DNA of 6,094 nucleotides from an uncultured Lachnospiraceae bacterium (GTDB lineage Bacteria > Bacillota > Clostridia > Lachnospirales > Lachnospiraceae). The stretch covers positions 1 to 6,094 of the forward strand of contig CAMNWW010000142.1 in the NCBI GenBank assembly GCA_946566415.1, given 5' to 3'. The stretch's first letter is position 1; each line of letters begins with the position of its first letter. Below the pieces are notes generated by a model. That model saw only the letters and a list, made by a program, of their open reading frames with translations, ran no database searches and was not told the DNA's origin. Positions 1 through 6,058 of the stretch are shown here, piece by piece. A program made the position numbers and the translations under genes.

Positions 1-39
1 GTATATGGAATCGGGTTTAAGCTCAAAGAAACTTTATGA
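1..39 (+). CDS. Response regulator, OmpR/PhoB type, C-terminal end only (partial)
   Basis: The frame from base 1 reads VYGIGFKLKETL and stops at TGA (37-39). The pattern V-x-G-I-G-[FY]-K-L is the hallmark of the last beta-hairpin of the winged-helix DNA-binding domain of OmpR/PhoB-family response regulators (typical ends are VWGIGYKLE or VRGVGYRL). Only 12 codons are present, so the receiver domain and recognition helix lie left of the window. The match fits the sensor kinase found downstream on the same strand at 1818-2777, which lacks any other partner here. The regulator would be the first visible gene of the operon regulator - ATPase - permease - kinase. The assignment is inferred from a short tail plus context, not from a full domain. 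Confidence 0.8.
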   Translation, partial: VYGIGFKLKETL

Positions 40-71
40 CTTCTTTAAAAGTTCTTTATGACTTTTTAAAG
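32..71 (+). repeat. Imperfect tandem duplication that can fold as an intergenic hairpin
   Basis: The segment CTTTATGACTTCTTTAAAAG (32-51) is followed at once by a near copy (54-71) lacking one C and one A. Because each copy is rich in T then A, the pair can also fold: 43-52 (CTTTAAAAGT) pairs with 61-71 (ACTTTTTAAAG) with one bulged T and an 8-nt loop. The structure begins just after the response regulator stop codon. No T-run follows the stem, so it is not a classical terminator. It may affect mRNA processing or stability between the regulator and the ABC genes; that is inference. A separate 11-bp perfect palindrome, GGTATCATACC, lies at 80-90. Confidence 0.55.
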
Positions 72-116
72 GAGAAAGCGGTATCATACCTTCAAGTTCT
101 AAGAATAGGAACAAAA

Positions 117-122
117 AGGAGG
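117..122 (+). promoter_or_regulatory. Ribosome binding site AGGAGG that fixes the ATPase start at 129
   Basis: AGGAGG sits 6 nt before the ATG at 129. An in-frame ATG also exists at 36, overlapping the regulator stop as ATGA, but it has only a weak purine stretch (AAAGAA) before it. It would add 31 residues without resemblance to an ABC ATPase N-terminus. The strong site supports 129. Confidence 0.85.
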
Positions 123-128
123 CGGCTT

Positions 129-1052
129 ATGGGCGATTATGTGATAGAGACAAATCAGGTGACAAAAGCGTACGGATCGTTTCTTGCGCTTGACCGTGTA
201 AGTATCCATGTAAAAAAAGGGAGTATCTATGGGCTTGTGGGCGATAACGGGGCCGGGAAAAGTACACTGCTTAAGCTGCTCGCAGGGCAGAGCTTCGCTA
301 CGGAGGGCGAAATAAGGATATTGGGCAGATCAGGGGAAAAGGAACTCGAAGACGTCCGTAAAAGCATCGGCTGTATGGTGGAACAGCCGGGATTTTTCCC
401 CAATATGACCGTGGAACAGACGTTAAAATATTACTGTATCCAGAAAGGCGTTCCCGACGGCAGGCGGGCGGGGGAAATGATGCAGCTTACTGGAATCGCC
501 GAAAAAAGGAAGACGAAATGCGCCGGACTTTCCATGGGGCAGAAGCAAAGGCTGGGGCTTGCGATCGCGATGATAGGGGCGCCCCAAATCCTCGTTCTGG
601 ACGAGCCGATCAACGGACTGGATCCCAGCGGTATCGTTGAGCTGCGGAGCCTTCTTCTTCGTTTAAACCAGGAAAAGAATATCACAATCCTGCTGTCAAG
701 CCATATCCTCTCGGAACTCCAGCAGACCGCAGACGATTATGGATTTTTAAGCAGAGGGAAACTGATTGAAGAGATCAGCGCAAAGGCCCTGCGGGAAAAA
801 TGTTCAAATTGTATTGAGATCGTGATCCCAGACATCGAAAAATACGCGGCCTTGTTTGAAAAAGCTTTTCCGGAAGAAACATATAAGATTCTGCCGGAAA
901 ATGTTATCCGTATTGACGCGCCCAGGCAGAACGCAGAGGACTACAGCAGGCTGGCCTCTGAAAACGGCCTTTATATCACCGGGATGCGGACGATACAGAC
1001 ATCCTTGGAAGATTATTATATGGAATTGAGGGAAAGAGGTACGGGAAGATGA
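129..1052 (+). CDS. ABC transporter ATP-binding protein, BcrA/lantibiotic-immunity type
   Basis: This 307-residue protein is the cytoplasmic ATPase that would energise the permease encoded next. From the start at 129: an N-terminal beta strand (YVIETNQVTKAYG); Walker A GDNGAGKST at about 38-46 with K44; Q-loop MVEQPGFF (Q86); signature LSMGQ at 134-138; Walker B ILVLDE at 154-159; D-loop GLDP at 163-166; switch histidine in SSHILSEL (H192). All catalytic elements are present, so it should hydrolyse ATP. The C-terminal ~100 residues, ending in SLEDYYMELRERG, are the extension common in BcrA/DrrA-type exporters; SLEDYYMEL matches the usual 'SLEdlFl.l' ending. Its stop overlaps the permease start as ATGA, implying translational coupling. 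By family and context it belongs to a two-component-controlled exporter, perhaps for an antimicrobial peptide. The substrate is not deducible. Length is normal for the family. Confidence 0.95.
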   Translation: MGDYVIETNQVTKAYGSFLALDRVSIHVKKGSIYGLVGDNGAGKSTLLKLLAGQSFATEGEIRILGRSGEKELEDVRKSIGCMVEQPGFFPNMTVEQTLKYYCIQKGVPDGRRAGEMMQLTGIAEKRKTKCAGLSMGQKQRLGLAIAMIGAPQILVLDEPINGLDPSGIVELRSLLLRLNQEKNITILLSSHILSELQQTADDYGFLSRGKLIEEISAKALREKCSNCIEIVIPDIEKYAALFEKAFPEETYKILPENVIRIDAPRQNAEDYSRLASENGLYITGMRTIQTSLEDYYMELRERGTGR

Positions 1053-1813
1053 TGAATTATATAAAAAGTGAATGTTACCGGGTGTCCCATACGAAAGGAA
1101 TTTATCTGACAACAGGAATTTTAACAGCGCTAGTGATTCTGCTGAATGTTCTGGACAGCCTTTTTGGAGGAATCTATGCTACAACCTCGTTCTCGTACTC
1201 AAATCTGGTAGGGTATCCTATGATGTACGGCGTGATGGGAGTGAATACCGCCTATGTCCTCTACGAGGGAAGCCGTAAAAACGGGAATTTGAAAAATACG
1301 GTCGCCAGCGGCATCTCCCGGGTGAAAATCTTTGCGGGAGAGTGTATCGTAGCTACTGCGGCGGCTACTGTTTCCATGATCGTGGTGATATGCGTCTGGG
1401 TCGTAAGCGCAGAAATGTGTCTCGAAAAAGCAGGACCGGTAGGACTTGGTGATTTCCTGATGGAGATCCCGGCTATGTACCTTATTGCAGTCGCATGCCT
1501 GATCTCCAGTATGGTATTCCTTGATTTTTTTGGGAACCTGATCGTGGCGGGCATCGTATGGATTGCCCTGTGGTTCCTTATTCCTACGGCGTTTATGCTT
1601 TTGGGGATGCGCTTTGACGTGATTGCCGGGATCGCGATGTGGTTTCCGAATAACTTCCTGGAAGTGAACGCTCTGCACGTAAATTTGTCGGAGTGCGTCA
1701 CGGCATGGGATTCGGCAGAGGGGTTTGCGCGGTGCATTCTTTCAGGAGCGGCCGGAATTGCCTGTTTTTCTCTTCTGGGGGCGATGCTGTTGAGAAGGAA
1801 GGATCTGGTGTAG
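1049..1813 (+). CDS. ABC-2-type transporter permease subunit
   Basis: This 254-residue membrane protein has about six hydrophobic segments, at roughly 18-39, 52-72, 99-120, 138-160, 162-186 and 228-247, with a basic C-terminal tail (LLRRKDLV). That is the size and layout of the single-domain permeases that pair with BcrA-like ATPases. Between segments 2 and 3 lies a charged stretch, EGSRKNGNLKNTVASGISRV (73-92). In ABC-2 permeases this position holds the cytoplasmic coupling loop ('R.GT.rn.l..G.sR') that contacts the ATPase. The start ATG at 1049 overlaps the ATPase stop; an ATG at 1052 is an equally possible start one codon on. The family includes lantibiotic-immunity and bacitracin-type exporters as well as unknown-substrate transporters. 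The fold and role are well supported; the exported molecule is not known. Confidence 0.9.
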   Translation: MMNYIKSECYRVSHTKGIYLTTGILTALVILLNVLDSLFGGIYATTSFSYSNLVGYPMMYGVMGVNTAYVLYEGSRKNGNLKNTVASGISRVKIFAGECIVATAAATVSMIVVICVWVVSAEMCLEKAGPVGLGDFLMEIPAMYLIAVACLISSMVFLDFFGNLIVAGIVWIALWFLIPTAFMLLGMRFDVIAGIAMWFPNNFLEVNALHVNLSECVTAWDSAEGFARCILSGAAGIACFSLLGAMLLRRKDLV

Positions 1814-1817
1814 AGAA

Positions 1818-2777
1818 ATGATTTTGCTGCACGATGTACGATTTTGGATGGCGCTATCTATAATAGCGGGAGGTTATTTTGCCTTTCGCTATTTTTCACT
1901 TATCTATGCAATGAAAAAAATACAAAAGGAAATGGAAACGATAAGGCAGGATCTTACCCAGAACCAGATGGTTCATCTGCCGCTTCCGGATCCACATTTA
2001 AAGAAAATTTTGTGCTCCATGAACGCTGTTCTGGAAGAAATTCAAAGGGAACGGGGCCGTTATGAGAAACGGGAAAAAGAATTTCAAAAGCAGATCGAGA
2101 ACGTGAGCCACGACCTGCGCACTCCGTTGACTGTGATCCTGGGTTATTTGAAGCTCTGCCAGAAAAGGTGCAAAGAGCAGATTGCAAACGATGAGGAATT
2201 GTCCGAGACCTTGGAAATCGTGGAGAGAAAAGCGCAGGCCATGAAAAGGCTTGTGGCCGAGTTCTACGATTATTCCCGCATTCAGGCGGAAGATTATGAG
2301 ATGCGTTTGGAGAAAATCGACGTCTCACGGCTTCTGAGGGAATCGCTTATGGGGAATTATCAATTACTGGAACAGGCGCATCTGGAGGTTAAGATCGATA
2401 TCCCCGGCCATCCGGTATGGATATTGGGGGAGGAGTCGGCTCTGGAAAGAATTTTTCAGAATTTATTTCAGAATGCAGGAAGATATGCCGGCACGATGTT
2501 CCGCATCGGAATCGAAGAAGAGGAAGAAGGGACTAGGATATGGTTTATCAATGATACAGATATATTGACGGAAGATGATATACCGCATCTGTTCGACCGG
2601 TTTTATATGCAGGATATCTCCCGGCGCCGGGGCGGGACAGGGCTTGGGCTTACGATCGCCCGGTCGCTTGCGGAAGCGATGGGAGGGAGTCTTACGGCAA
2701 GGATGGAGGAGGAGAAGGACAGGGACGGGAAAATGTGCAGAGTCGTCCTTCTTGAAATAAAGCTGAAAAATATATAA
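1818..2777 (+). CDS. Membrane sensor histidine kinase of a two-component system
   Basis: This 319-residue kinase begins 4 nt after the permease stop. One hydrophobic helix (about 9-31) anchors it with almost no extracellular sensor domain. A charged linker and coiled-coil-like stretch (about 32-94) leads to the dimerisation/phosphoacceptor domain, with the H-box NVSHDLRTPLT and phospho-accepting His98. The HATPase domain follows: N-box IFQNLFQNAGRY (about 212-223), F-box LFDRFY (258-263) and G2 box GGTGLGL (272-278). The G1 region reads INDTDILTEDDIPHLF, without the usual DxGxG glycines; this degenerate form is familiar among small Clostridial kinases of resistance operons. The minimal sensor suggests that it senses within the membrane or through the neighbouring transporter, as BceS-like kinases do; this is inference. 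Its likely partner is the response regulator truncated at the left edge. The RBS is weak (GAGA), consistent with coupled translation. Confidence 0.93.
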   Translation: MILLHDVRFWMALSIIAGGYFAFRYFSLIYAMKKIQKEMETIRQDLTQNQMVHLPLPDPHLKKILCSMNAVLEEIQRERGRYEKREKEFQKQIENVSHDLRTPLTVILGYLKLCQKRCKEQIANDEELSETLEIVERKAQAMKRLVAEFYDYSRIQAEDYEMRLEKIDVSRLLRESLMGNYQLLEQAHLEVKIDIPGHPVWILGEESALERIFQNLFQNAGRYAGTMFRIGIEEEEEGTRIWFINDTDILTEDDIPHLFDRFYMQDISRRRGGTGLGLTIARSLAEAMGGSLTARMEEEKDRDGKMCRVVLLEIKLKNI

Positions 2778-2795
2778 CGGCTTCTAAAAGGAGAG

Positions 2796-2852
2796 CTCCC
2801 GCAGAAGAGTCCATGCTGAAAAGCGCGGAATTCTGCGGGAGATATCTTTTTT
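2796..2852. terminator. Rho-independent terminator between convergent operons
   Basis: CTCCCGCAGAA (2796-2806) and TTCTGCGGGAG (2831-2841) form a perfect 11-bp, GC-rich stem. The 24-nt loop can pair further (TCC 2810-2812 with GGA 2827-2829). On the + strand the stem is followed by ATATC and then six T (2847-2852), so it should stop transcription after the kinase gene. On the - strand the stem is followed by CTCTCCTTTT, a weaker U-tract. The isomerase gene on that strand ends at 2865, just before it, so the hairpin probably serves both operons. The loop is long and the T-run is offset by 5 nt, so efficiency is uncertain. Confidence 0.85.
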
Positions 2853-2864
2853 GAGGAAACAGGT

Positions 2865-3704
2865 CTAAAAACGTCCTCCATCCAATTTGCAAAGTTTCTT
2901 CACATATTCAAGTCCCATCCTTAAATCTTCAAAGCTATTGCGTTCATATCCTGTATCCTGGCAAGTAACCAGCCACTTGGGACTGCATGCTTTTATATAA
3001 GGAAACTGGGCGGCTATATTTGAGATACCATAACCGGTGGGCCGGAATTCAAAGAATCCTCTCTCTTCTCCTCCTCTTTTCCCTTCCAGGTCAAAAGGAT
3101 TGCCGATTTTGTCTATATCCGTTGCAAAAAAATCTTTCACGTGCACAACCGGGCACCGGTCTTGATAGGTCTGCAGATAGGAGACAGGATCAGCGTCTCC
3201 AATCTGCATCCAGCCCAAATCCGGCTGCAGCAGCAGATACTCATGGGGAACGGATTCCATAAGAATATCCAGGTGCGCCTTCCCGTTTATTTTTTCTCTT
3301 AGTTCAAAATCATGGTTATGATAGAGAAGCTTAAGTCCATGAGCGTTGCATTCTTTTCCGAGTCTTGTGAACCACTCTACGGTTTCTCTAAAATACTCGC
3401 CTCCGGGCAGATGCTCTTTTCTCAGGCTTCCTGCCGTCAGACTATAAAAGCCCAGCTCTTCATGAACGGCTACCACGTCCTTCATATTGTCCATAATGTC
3501 ATAGACAGGCAGATTATCACCGGCAGGCGTCAGGGAATATTCCAGAAGCATTTTTTTGATTTCTTTTTTATCCCATCCGCAGAACCCCACAAATTCCACA
3601 CCGTCAAAGCCGATCTGTGCATATTGCTCCAGTATCTTTGGCAGATCTTCTTTCAGCCTGTCACGAAACAGAAACGTAGGAGCCGCTATTTTAGGTTTCC
3701 ACAT
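2865..3704 (-). CDS. Sugar phosphate isomerase/epimerase-like TIM-barrel protein (AP endonuclease 2 superfamily)
   Basis: This 279-residue protein, last gene of the - strand operon, matches the xylose-isomerase-like TIM-barrel family (COG1082/IolE-like) in length and landmarks. These are DGVEFVG (E37) on an early strand, LYHNHDFEL (127-135), QPDLGW with D162, and VVHVKD with H188. These acidic and histidine residues normally bind a divalent metal that shuttles a proton next to a keto/aldo sugar carbon. Two places differ from the usual pattern. The strand-3 'AHxPL' histidine is Asn (GDNLP, N64). The final metal-ligand Glu of the typical VEQD motif is Cys (VTCQD, C248). It could be an isomerase, epimerase, dehydratase or lyase of a sugar-like substrate; the exact reaction cannot be stated. 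Its ATG lies 2 nt past the stop of the upstream dehydrogenase, with GGAGG (3715-3719) inside that gene's end, so the two are co-translated. Confidence 0.88.
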   Translation of the reverse strand: MWKPKIAAPTFLFRDRLKEDLPKILEQYAQIGFDGVEFVGFCGWDKKEIKKMLLEYSLTPAGDNLPVYDIMDNMKDVVAVHEELGFYSLTAGSLRKEHLPGGEYFRETVEWFTRLGKECNAHGLKLLYHNHDFELREKINGKAHLDILMESVPHEYLLLQPDLGWMQIGDADPVSYLQTYQDRCPVVHVKDFFATDIDKIGNPFDLEGKRGGEERGFFEFRPTGYGISNIAAQFPYIKACSPKWLVTCQDTGYERNSFEDLRMGLEYVKKLCKLDGGRF

Positions 3705-3706
3705 AT

Positions 3707-4753
3707 TTAATCGCCCTCCGGCAGTACATAAGAAATCACGGAACGCCCTACACTCTGGAATTTTTCCAGTCCTTCCAGCGCTTCGTTAATTTTTTCCAGC
3801 GGATATTTTTTGTAAATATAAGGTTTTAGAACGCCCTGTTCTACCAACTTGATACACTCTATAAGATTTTCCCTCGTGCAGCCCCGGACACCGATAATTT
3901 CTTTTTCCTTCACTACAGTTTCCTGATAGTTCACTGTAAAATTCATATCCGTATATCCGATTTCTACGAGCTTTCCGGAGGGCTTAAGCATACGAAACAG
4001 CTTGTCGATAGAATCTGTCAGCCCTACCAGATCAAAAATCACATCACAGCCGAGTCCCTCTGTCAGTCTCATAATTTCTTCGTGCAAATCTTGCTGCTTT
4101 GTGTTAATCGTTACATCCGCTCCAAATTCTTTCGAGACATCCAGTTTAGCCTGGGTGCGTCCGCTCACATAAACCTCAGCTCCCAAATATTTGGCGGCCT
4201 GAACTCCTTGTATTCCCAAGGCTCCTGCACCGTAAATCAAAATTTTGTCGCCTTTTTTCACCTGCCCCTGATCCTTTATGGCATGATACATACAGCTAAC
4301 AGCATCTGGAATAATACATGCCTCGTCCAAAGGAATATCAGAGCGAATGGGGAATAACGTCTCTTCCGGCACTACGCAGTACTCTTCGTGTGAGCCGTCC
4401 CGCTCGAAACCGATACGGACACGATTTCTGCAGAGATGGGATTTGCCCGCCTTACATAGATCACATTCGCCGCAGACAACGTCGATCCCTACTACGACAT
4501 GCTCGCCCACGTTATGCGCCGTCACGCCTTCTCCAAGCTTTTCTATAATTCCAGCCATTTCATGTCCCGGCACATAAGGCGGCTTAACTGTGGGAATCCT
4601 TCCGTCCCGAATATGTAAATCTGTAGCGCACAGCCCGCTTCCGACTACTTTTACAAGCGCCTCGCCCGGTCCGGGTTCCGGTACCGGTATTTCTTCCAAT
4701 GACAACGGCTTTCCAAATTCTTTAAGTACCGCCGCCTTCATCATTTTTTTCAT
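3707..4753 (-). CDS. Zinc-dependent alcohol/polyol dehydrogenase, medium-chain (MDR) family
   Basis: From the chosen ATG at 4753 this is a 348-residue MDR dehydrogenase that should oxidise a secondary alcohol or polyol hydroxyl (or reduce the ketone). Catalytic zinc ligands are C42 (GLCATD) and H64-E65 (PGHE), with D150 (IIPDAVS) probably third, as in Thermoanaerobacter-type ADHs. Four structural-zinc cysteines are present (C94, C97, C100, C108). The Rossmann motif is GAGALG (175-180). The residues after beta-2 are SGR (197-199) instead of Asp, suggesting NADP(H) rather than NAD. An ATG six codons upstream (4771) is in frame, but GGAGG at 4762-4766 lies 8 nt before 4753 and inside that extension, so 4753 is preferred. 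It is the middle gene of the operon, 26 nt after the first dehydrogenase. Relatives include sorbitol, threonine and butanediol dehydrogenases; substrate unknown. Confidence 0.92.
   Translation of the reverse strand: MKKMMKAAVLKEFGKPLSLEEIPVPEPGPGEALVKVVGSGLCATDLHIRDGRIPTVKPPYVPGHEMAGIIEKLGEGVTAHNVGEHVVVGIDVVCGECDLCKAGKSHLCRNRVRIGFERDGSHEEYCVVPEETLFPIRSDIPLDEACIIPDAVSCMYHAIKDQGQVKKGDKILIYGAGALGIQGVQAAKYLGAEVYVSGRTQAKLDVSKEFGADVTINTKQQDLHEEIMRLTEGLGCDVIFDLVGLTDSIDKLFRMLKPSGKLVEIGYTDMNFTVNYQETVVKEKEIIGVRGCTRENLIECIKLVEQGVLKPYIYKKYPLEKINEALEGLEKFQSVGRSVISYVLPEGD
3715..3719 (-). promoter_or_regulatory. Ribosome binding site GGAGG of the isomerase-like gene
   Basis: On the - strand, GGAGG lies 10 nt before the ATG at 3704 and inside the last codons (CCG GAG GGC GAT TAA) of the upstream dehydrogenase. 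It supports this start and coupled translation. Confidence 0.75.
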
Positions 4754-4761
4754 TATCCATA

Positions 4762-4766
4762 CCTCC
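4762..4766 (-). promoter_or_regulatory. Ribosome binding site GGAGG that sets the start of the second dehydrogenase
   Basis: On the - strand, GGAGG is followed by 8 nt and then ATG at 4753. The alternative ATG at 4771 has AAGGA only 2 nt before it, too close for good initiation. The protein from 4753 (MKKMMKAAVL) begins like other MDR dehydrogenases. Confidence 0.75.
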
Positions 4767-4779
4767 GCCATAGTCCTTC

Positions 4780-5874
4780 TTATGGATTGATAACAACTTT
4801 AATAGAGCCTTCCTTTTTGTGCTCAAAGATATCGACTGCTTTCTCGTATTCCTCCAGCGGGAATCTGTGGCTGATAAGCGCCTCTCCGTTAATCGCGCCG
4901 GTGGAGAAGAAATTCAGAACCTTCTTAGAAACATCTGGATTCGCCTTAGCCCCTAAAAGTTTAAGTTCATTAAATACAACCGTATTCATAGGAATATTTA
5001 AGTCCGCCGGATCATGATAATTTGCGATTAATGCAATTTTTCCGGTTTTACGGGCCATCTGGCATGCTTTATAAGGGGAATCATTCGCTCCCGAGCATTC
5101 CATGACCTCGTCTGCGCCGATTCCGCCCGTCAGTTCCAAAACACGTTTTACCGGATCTTCTTTTTCAAAATCAATACAAATATCAGCGCCCAGCTCTTTT
5201 GCTTTCTCCAGCTTTGCCCCGCGGCCGATCATGATCACACGGCCGGCGCCGAGAGCCTTACATTCCTGCATAGCGCATAACCCGATAGGCCCTGGACCGA
5301 ATACAACACAGGTTCCTCCGGGAGTTACGCCAGCCAGCTCTACTCCATGCATCGCCACGCCTGCCGTATCGCACATAGATGCAACGTCATAGCTTACATT
5401 ATCCGGAATCTTGCAAAGTGAACCTGTTTTGTATACATTATATTCTGCATTAGCGCCCTCCCAATAGAAACCATAGTGGCGATGTCCCGTATCCAGGCCT
5501 CCGTCGTGTCCGTCTCTTCCATAATTCAGGCATACTGTATAATGTCCGCGTTTGCAGTTTTCGCAATGTCCGCATCCATGATGTGCTTCTCCGGCAACCC
5601 GGTCGCCAACCTGGAATTCATCAACGCCCTCTCCGACAGCCACTACCTGTCCGGCCCATTCATGCCCCATTACAAAAGGATAATACGGCGGCCAGTTGGT
5701 AAACGCATACCCTCCATGAATCATTTTCGGGTCAGAACCACAGATAGCTACAGCTTTAATTTTGCACAAAACTTCTCCCGGTCCCGGTTTTGGTACGGGC
5801 ATTTCAACAATGTTCAGCTTGTCATATGCCTCTAAAACAACAGCTTTCATCGTATCTGGAATCTCAAATTTCAT
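4780..5874 (-). CDS. Zinc-dependent dehydrogenase, MDR family, with a His-containing insertion
   Basis: This 364-residue protein is the first gene of the - strand operon. It has the MDR layout: N-terminal MKAVVLEAYDKL, catalytic zinc ligands C45 (AICGSD) and H71-E72 (MGHEWAG), probable third ligand D169 (MCDTAG), and four structural-zinc cysteines (C101, C104, C107, C115). Its Rossmann motif is GPGPIG (193-198). After beta-2 it has GRG (217-219) where NAD-specific enzymes carry Asp, so NADP(H) use is possible. Between the last structural Cys and the ANAEY strand lies a stretch roughly 10 residues longer than usual, containing H123, H131 and H133 plus HYGFYWEG. This may shape the substrate pocket and mark a subfamily. 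It is related to, but clearly different from, the next dehydrogenase, so the two probably act on different alcohols or steps. AGGAGG lies 8 nt before the ATG. A sorbitol- or threonine-dehydrogenase-like role is possible; the substrate is unknown. Confidence 0.92.
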   Translation of the reverse strand: MKFEIPDTMKAVVLEAYDKLNIVEMPVPKPGPGEVLCKIKAVAICGSDPKMIHGGYAFTNWPPYYPFVMGHEWAGQVVAVGEGVDEFQVGDRVAGEAHHGCGHCENCKRGHYTVCLNYGRDGHDGGLDTGHRHYGFYWEGANAEYNVYKTGSLCKIPDNVSYDVASMCDTAGVAMHGVELAGVTPGGTCVVFGPGPIGLCAMQECKALGAGRVIMIGRGAKLEKAKELGADICIDFEKEDPVKRVLELTGGIGADEVMECSGANDSPYKACQMARKTGKIALIANYHDPADLNIPMNTVVFNELKLLGAKANPDVSKKVLNFFSTGAINGEALISHRFPLEEYEKAVDIFEHKKEGSIKVVINP

Positions 5875-5882
5875 TTCTCAGT

Positions 5883-5888
5883 CCTCCT
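5883..5888 (-). promoter_or_regulatory. Ribosome binding site AGGAGG of the first dehydrogenase
   Basis: On the - strand, AGGAGG is followed by ACTGAGAA (8 nt) and the ATG at 5874, an optimal arrangement that confirms the start. Confidence 0.9.
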
Positions 5889-5920
5889 AATTTGCATAAT
5901 TTGTTCTACAAGTTGATTTC

Positions 5921-5950
5921 AGAATATCACACGCAGTCATTGCTTGTCAA
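5921..5950 (-). promoter_or_regulatory. Sigma-A-type promoter of the dehydrogenase operon
   Basis: On the - strand a perfect -35 box TTGACA (5950-5945) is followed by an 18-nt spacer and TATTCT (5926-5921). The latter is preceded by TG one base away, making an extended -10 (TGATATTCT). Transcription would start near 5914, giving a leader of about 40 nt. The -35 box lies inside a small inverted repeat, CATTG-N5-CAATG (5938-5952), so a bound regulator there could block RNA polymerase. Confidence 0.75.
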
Positions 5951-6058
5951 TGGCATTTCTTTATATTTTGGGTATATTCATTGCTTAAATCAAAATATAC
6001 AAATTATTTTTGTGTAAATATTACAATTATTGTACTTTTTTGTGCTTTTGACTTATTC

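Noticed and set aside
43..71. Hairpin after the response regulator as a terminator
   Set aside because: The stem is AT-rich and no T-run follows it; downstream genes appear to belong to the same operon.
36..128. 31-codon N-terminal extension of the ABC ATPase from the ATG at 36
   Set aside because: The extension does not look like an ABC ATPase N-terminus and has no good RBS, whereas AGGAGG sits 6 nt before the ATG at 129.
1199..1737. Two long open frames of about 158 codons on the - strand opposite the permease gene
   Set aside because: They are low-complexity, His/Arg/Thr/Ser-rich translations without domains or RBS, and they mirror a clear membrane protein on the + strand.
1954..2328. 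124-codon open frame opposite the histidine kinase
   Set aside because: It has an Arg/Ser/Pro-rich shadow composition, no motif and no RBS, and lies under a kinase with all its boxes.
2603..2892. Antisense open frames across the kinase end and the terminator
   Set aside because: They run through the terminator hairpin, have Ser/Phe-rich shadow composition and show no recognisable domain.
5476..5835. 119-codon + strand open frame opposite the first dehydrogenase
   Set aside because: It has a hydrophobic-looking stretch, but lies wholly inside a strongly supported dehydrogenase gene and lacks an RBS.
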